Of a stretch of DNA of 64,000 nucleotides, positions 58,640 to 64,000 are shown one piece after another. The stretch spans positions 6,572,001 to 6,636,000 of the forward strand of contig CANUEZ040000183.1 of the NCBI GenBank assembly GCA_948099385.1, in the 5' to 3' direction. The notes under the pieces were generated by a model. It was not told the origin of the DNA. It did no database searches and was given only the letters and a program-made list of their open reading frames with translations. The number at the start of each line of letters is the position of its first letter. Positions within the stretch are counted from its first letter, which is position 1. The position numbers were made by a program, and so were the translations under genes. The stretch comes from Fasciola hepatica. Taxonomy: Eukaryota > Platyhelminthes > Trematoda > Plagiorchiida > Fasciolidae.

Positions 58640-58791
58640 CGGTTTCTGACCAAATCACATTTGAAGTTCTGGATACAGTTGCTCAATTCACCGAGTACTG
58701 GCGATTCCAGTGTGCCTCAGAAGGGTGCACGGAGAGCAGGGCCTTCATTAAGGAAACGCCTTCATGTAAAGCTGAAATTAAGCTACTAGTT
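58640..58791 (+). CDS. putative exon, copy in right arm
   Basis: Frame AVSDQITFEVLDTVAQFTEY, WRFQCASEGCTESRAF, ending EIKLLV then TAG; counterpart of 44533-44382. Splice sites are not convincing. Confidence 0.3.
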
Positions 58792-59303
58792 TAGTGCCCA
58801 TTGTTTGATTTCTTGAGAATCATAGTGATATCAGAATTACATCATTGTGTTCGTCTTTAATTTGCTTGTTGAATTTCCCACAGGGAAACACGTTTAGTTC
58901 AGTTGCCCATGTTCTACACCCGTACTATCACTACCAACCCAGACAACAATACCCAGTGTTGTCAACACTGATTCAACTTTTGCCTGTGTTCGTCTTATCT
59001 CCATGCCCACGGGATTACGCTAGTGACCCTGCTTGCCTATCCTACGCCCACCTTGTCACCCGTTTACTGATCCACTGCTTCCACTGATTGTTTGAACAGT
59101 TTTCATTAGTATACGAGATTCATGTGAACTTCGTTCCGTTTTCCAGTATTATTATAGTCGTGTATTCCGGTCCTTTGTGTTATCCGTTTGCTTTTAACAT
59201 CAGTGTTCTCCATCTCTTTGTGGCCTTTTCTAATCTGTCATACTGCCCGACATCGAAAACTTACGGCATTTGGTCACCCTTCCTAATGTGTCTTATATCA
59301 CAG

Positions 59304-59575
59304 CAAAAGAACATAGAGTCGCGAAATTGTACGATTTATCGACGGAATCATTTCGCTGCATTTCAACGGTTGTTTGCTGTAGAATGATGAGTACATATGG
59401 TTCTACAATTGTCGGCCATGAGCAGACTGTGATTCAGATTTCAGATTCAACCACCAAGGCAGGGCTGGGCTGCTTTGAAGTGTGTTGTCATTTGTTGGTC
59501 GCTATCGGCGAAGTGATTTACCATGATCGGCCTAGTGAATTGCTACCAACAGTTGTCTTGCTATTGACGATGCAG
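59304..59575 (+). CDS. putative exon, Ig-like character (right-arm copy)
   Basis: TATATCACAG acceptor, then AKEHRVAKLYDLSTESFRCI ... GHEQTVIQISDSTTKAGLGC ... ending LLLTMQ at TGCAG|GTATAT. Counterpart of 43870-43599 with several amino-acid replacements, more than the flanking DNA seems to show. This hints at loss of constraint or at fast protein evolution; a counted comparison is needed to tell. Confidence 0.4.
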
Positions 59576-60089
59576 GTATATTGTGCATCCCTTGGTTTCC
59601 ATAGCCTGCATTATCCGTATGTTAGGATCCGACTAGGATTATGTTCCACCGCACGGTTGTGTAACTGATTTTGTGTGTGTGTTTTTTTTATTGATAATTG
59701 ATTTATGTCGTTCATTTAGAAGGTTGAGATGGAGATGTTTTAATCAGGGTTTACTGATATGTGGGTAGCACTGAAATTGAGAACTGGATAAGCAGAAGTT
59801 AGGTTCGACGGATGACCGAGGACAATCGGTGACACCATCACCTATTTCAGACAGCTTTAGAATGAAGCGACCAGCTCCCGTAGTGAATTTGAGCAAATAG
59901 GATAGAAGAAAAATGTAATGGGAAAAAATCCTGTTGTATATACCATAGGTATGTACATGTTGATACACGTGCTACATTTGCAAACAACCAGTTTGAGTTT
60001 TTGGTCTACTGGTATTTTTTCACCACCGATGACAACGTGCGACAGAATTTGATTTGTATTTCATATTGTTTGCCCAAACTCTGGTTTCA

Positions 60090-60140
60090 CTGTCAACGTG
60101 CGCTATGAATTGAGGACAGTAAACTCCCAATGTGTAACAC
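60090..60140 (-). pseudogene. residual Penelope-like fragment (right arm, deleted)
   Basis: Minus strand keeps only the FIAHVDSE part of the PLE frame seen at 42629-42674; the sequence then jumps to CCAGAGTTTGGGC, which in the left arm lies about 415 bases further on. Confidence 0.6.
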
Positions 60141-61247
60141 GTCGGAAAGAGAATTTGGTAGAAAAAGATGTTCCTGGGGCTGGACTTGAATCACCAGTTT
60201 TATCTGATCATTTTCCACACGGATGACTGGGCAGATAGTCTAAGTTGCTTCCTGCGGTACCAAATCTGTAAATGATGAGAAAACGTTTGGAGAAGCCATG
60301 TGAAAATTGTTGACTTCCAAACGATCTACCGTTTTGGATGACTCAGCTCTCACGTAGTACGTATTTGGGAGTTGACTTTAGTACTGGTCCCAGCACCTTT
60401 ACAAATCGTTTTGCCAGGTTGTGTTTTGTTCAGTTCTGCATCGACGATATGGATCAAACTGCAAACCATCCCGACCGTGTACATGTTTGATAGACCATAC
60501 ATTTCGGATAGTTTAGACTCGGTTGGCTAAGTGCTTTGGATACGATCTCGCCAGTATTTTCGAAGTATCCATTTAACAAAACTCGATTAATTGACGTGGG
60601 ATTGTCCCCTCCCCCTCTTCACTGTTCGACTGTTCTATGTGCCCATTGGTTACTTTTGCACTGTGACAGGGCTGTTCAATATTTGGGGCCTGTCATCAGT
60701 TATGCTTACCTGATTCCCCTTCTGCTAAGGTGCAGTATCGATTGGAAATTTACTGATGCTAGTTGTGGCTTTCTATAAGTCACAACCGCTGGACGACATT
60801 CCAAGAACAGCTCAATGTAATAAGACAAGATACTGTGGGTTCAGCTTACACCATGATAGTCAGTTTATTGGCAGTCAGAAAAAAGTAAAATATGACATGC
60901 TTTCCAAAATGGAACTTCAAACCTGGATAGTTTATATTGTTACAGAGGTGAATGCCTGATGAATTTCACTACAAACTAATAATAACAGCTACGGTGGGTT
61001 TCTGGAATAGCGTTTGCCACATTTGGTGTCACAATAGTCAATTAAATACAATTCATTTTGTTTGATACTGCCTTGATTTGTGGCAACTTGCGCTCAGTAA
61101 CAGGCACACAAGTCATCGTCACCTGTTGTTAGCGCACCATATCATTGTCCAGACTACGTTCCCATTGGCGTCCTCTGATCGATCTCTCAACCTCATCGGT
61201 GGATAAAAGTGAGCCAAGTATGTTTGTCTGGTAACCAGGTTATTCGA

Positions 61248-61248
<1 letters not shown>

Positions 61249-61306
<58 letters not shown>
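61249..61306. repeat. TA microsatellite (right arm)
   Basis: (TA)n of about 58 bases with an early TACA interruption; longer than the left-arm counterpart at 41466-41511. Confidence 0.9.
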
Positions 61307-61307
<1 letters not shown>

Positions 61308-62319
61308 TGCCTTGCAGGACAAGTTTGGATGCTCTAAGGCTAGAGGTGCATCCTCGAATACAAAAGCCTACCCAGGACTTGTCGACCGAATAGTACAACA
61401 GCCCGCAACGCAAACGACCATGACAGACCTATTCATATATCGGTAGAATTCGCAAAACCGTTGATTAAGTTGCGAGTGACGATAATCGCCTTACCGAATT
61501 TGCACTAATTTCCTCCCTGATATTCTTGAGAAGATCGTGTCTGTAGTGGTCGAGCGATGCTTAGATCTCCGTGAAGAAATGGTGTTACTCCGCAACATGT
61601 GCGACGTAATACCTCTCGTAATCGCATAACAGACTCGATTGTGGCTGTCTGTTTCTCTTGCTTAGCTTTGGTATGAAACCTGAGTTTAACGGTTCACGTA
61701 TCGTTCAGAAACTATTATTCTACAGTTAGGATAAACGAAGTATCAGTTTTTGAACTATATACTTCCGCTTTCTCACTGGCACAGTCAGCAAGCCACAAGA
61801 TGTTTAGCAGTCTTTCAAGAGAGAAGCATGCGAGTCTCAATGATGGTTTTCGAGGTTGATGTTGGTCATCATATGATCCTGCCAGTTGAGGTTGATGTCA
61901 TGGTCGGAAAACCTTATTCCCATTCGAGATAGCATCATGACATCACCTTGACTATGAATGAAATGTGTGCCACCTAAGCGTTAATCTCATCAATGAAAAA
62001 CCCGATTAGGTGGGTTTGATGAGATCTGTTTGTTTGTACACTACCGGAAAATTTTGAATTCACTCAAAACCGAAACAGCTATTCATCAGGTTTGCCTTAT
62101 CTCAGCAATTCCCTTCAGTTCCTTCAGTGATCATATAGCAGATAGTAGTTTTGTAGATCTCTAATACGTAGATATGGCATGAGTAATCAGTGACAAAGTG
62201 TGCGTTTTTGATTATGTAGACTATGTCATTTTGATGCTAGAGTTTATCGATCAGAACCAACACATCCTTGACTGGTATACAAATGATATGGCTCCATTGG
62301 GCATAAGCTTCGGCCTTAC

Positions 62320-62946
62320 AAAGTAAAAGGTACTGCTTCAAGATGATGATTACTAACTGAGAGAGAGAAAAGTGAACTCGCGTGAAACAAGGGCCTGAGT
62401 AGCGCACGTTCGACCGAAGCAGTTGTGGCATCAACCAGCAATTTAACTGAAATGGAAAGGTCTCGTTTACTGAGAGCTGGCTCAATATTATCAGTAGTGT
62501 ATATTATTATACCATTGTAATTGTTATTACATATTTTCCCTCGAAGTTTGGATATGTGAAATCCGCATATGTATTGAAATTTCCACGCGTATTATTATTA
62601 TTCGTCGTATTATTTGTTCTAAAGGTGTATATACATTGTTGTTGCCATCCCTCTAAGCCTTTCTTTGTTTCTGTATCATTACGTTTCGCAATCGAGCGAA
62701 AAACAATTTCACTCAACGAACCACTATTCCACAGTCAATAAGCCACAATTTAGGACACTCCCATTCGGGTTCTCATATACCAAATTGTATTCTGACCCGG
62801 ACAATCACGTGCATACACATACGTGCACAAACCTACATTGATGCGATCGGTGCTTGCACTATGATCGCAAATACGCATGCACACACCTAAATACGAGCCC
62901 AGCACGCCATCAAAAATAATGAATTCTTTCCGTGTGGTTGATTCAG
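62320..62946 (-). CDS. putative three-exon immunoglobulin-like segment (right-arm copy)
   Basis: Exons map to 62946-62781, 62723-62513 and 62476-62320 on minus, with the same donors and acceptors as the left arm. Exons 1 and 2 differ by few residues, exon 3 by about four (for example VRYSGPC against VHYSGSS). The left arm has an in-frame TAA just beyond the exon 3 donor; here it is CAA. Exon structure is kept in both copies. Confidence 0.5.
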
Positions 62947-62974
62947 CTGGCCTATAATATAGAACTTCATCGGT

Positions 62975-63115
62975 GCATTCGAACCAGGTTCGAACTGGAA
63001 GGGGATCGACTCCGGGCAACACACTTGAACCCGCTAGGCTATGTGGTCCAAATCTCAAAGGTTTGCTTTGCACCAACCCAACCTGATGTGACACCCACTC
63101 ATCACTGACAATGAA
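62975..63115 (-). repeat. tRNA-like SINE (family 2, copy 3)
   Basis: Minus strand: A box ATAGCCTAGCGGG, degenerate B box GGAGTCGATCCCC. It is noticeably more diverged from the 39.66 kb copy than the flanking Ig-like exons are. Confidence 0.55.
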
Positions 63116-63546
63116 CGGTAAAAACAAATCAGCTGTAAACCGGCCAAATCCTGTGATGAAATACTTCTTCTCGGTTAGGGTTTAGGTGGAACGAACACAC
63201 TGAAAACAACCTACTGAACTAGAATCAGCCTATTCATTTACCTGTTAGTCGATCGTCAAGCACGTCTTCCAGCCTAAAACCGAGCTACTTTATACAGCCC
63301 TCATTGGGGCATTGTGTGCTATCTGTCCCATTTTCAGCTTGCGTTACTCTGTGACTTGGAGGAATTCAGTTGTACGTGAACGCAAATGAAACAATGCCCA
63401 ATTCCGAATTCACACTAACAATGGTTGTTCATTCAAAATGAATTTATTATTTTTCCGTGAGATTCGAAATGAGTCAAAGCAAGTACAACTCCCTAAATGC
63501 AAATAAGTGACAATAAAGTAGTGGTCGTTGGACGAAACAGCCCTCT

Positions 63547-63970
63547 CTAATCAGTCACTGAGATTTCACTATACGAAATCAAATTGGACAATACCCACTT
63601 CCGAGCACCACTTTCGTAGTTATCTAACAAAGATGGAATGGAGCGATGTCGCTGGTGACAGAGCTCATACACATGTGGTCTTTGGCTCATTAACGAATGA
63701 ACAAAGTGGTCTCTCATGTCATCGTAAGCTTTTGGATGACTGTGTTGTGTATGACATGTTTCATCATATAATATCAACACAGCTGGACAGAACAAACACA
63801 ATGTGATTCGTTGTTGATGTTAAAAAATCACTCACAGCCAGCTCGAATTGCTTAGAGCTGAAGTGGCCGAATCACAAACGTTCATATCTCGTTCAAGTTC
63901 CGAAAGTGAGGCCAACAGAATTTGTTGGGTATGATAAAATGTGTAGTGTTAAACCGTGTGTAGTCCCTAC
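63547..63970 (-). CDS. putative two-exon coding unit, copy C
   Basis: Exon 2 is 63739-63547 (minus), after ACACAACACAG, reading HPKAYDDMRDHFVHSLMSQR and ending SEISVTD then TAG; exon 1 ends at 63836 with GGCT|GTGAGT and reads SELERDMNVCDSATSALSN upstream. The intron is 96 bp. Both splice sites and the frame are preserved although this copy differs from copies A and B at many positions. The 5' end runs toward the window edge. Confidence 0.45.
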
Positions 63971-64000
63971 CTTGTTATCGGTTGCTATCAGGTCAGACAG

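Larger units (their letters stand above)
53848..64000. repeat. palindrome right arm (runs off the window)
   Basis: It is the reverse complement of 49297 down to about 38770. Arm-to-arm differences are few from 53.85 to 62.97 kb. Beyond about 62.98 kb, through the SINE and into 64.0 kb, substitutions become clearly more frequent. The true outer end is not in the window. Confidence 0.9.

Noticed and set aside
1..64000. CRISPR arrays, bacterial operons, rRNA genes
   Set aside because: No regularly spaced short repeats, Shine-Dalgarno-led gene strings or rRNA-like sequence were seen; the content is eukaryotic.

Overview
This is a eukaryotic genomic window from a metazoan. The best fit is a parasitic flatworm, probably a digenean fluke. 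That inference rests on four things: a Penelope-like element with a GIY-YIG domain, an RTE-type (SR2-like) retrotransposon, a tRNA-headed SINE carrying a degenerate hammerhead-like motif as in the schistosome Sm-alpha family, and very short introns (36-97 bp) between putative exons. Nothing resembles bacterial operon organisation. Most long open frames are chance ORFs or decayed transposon pieces. The species is not determined.

Region by region: 1-18.4 kb is a graveyard of mobile elements. It holds SINE fragments (1.2 and 3.3 kb), a Ty3/gypsy pol remnant (4.6-5.4 kb, minus), a Penelope-like element (6.2-7.3 kb, plus), an RTE-like element in two opposed halves (9.8-11.9 kb minus, 12.9-13.5 kb plus), the hammerhead-like SINE (14.85 kb) and a fold-back repeat (16.1 kb). 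From 18.45 to 22.55 kb lies segment A, a rearranged copy of sequence found again further right. From 22.9 to 34.1 kb there are more repeats: a possible hAT remnant, a PHD-finger frame, TA microsatellites within a direct repeat, a possible solo LTR, SINEs and a Tc1-like transposase with DD34E spacing. A secreted, cysteine-rich protein gene lies at 35.5-36.4 kb and is the best single gene in the window.

The dominant structure is a large palindrome. The left arm (about 38.8-49.3 kb) is repeated in inverted orientation as the right arm (about 53.85 kb to the window end), around a 4.55 kb spacer. The arms look very similar over most of their length and differ mainly by a 415 bp gap inside a Penelope-like fragment, TA-repeat lengths and small indels. 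The 37.72-39.66 kb part is also nearly identical, inverted, to segment A at 20.62-22.55 kb.

The arms carry putative exons of fast-evolving extracellular proteins, some immunoglobulin-like (for example 39.83-40.45 kb and 47.46-47.63 kb), each present at least twice. Their gene-level organisation cannot be settled without transcripts. Some copies may be pseudogenes, and the palindrome itself could be an assembly fold-back.
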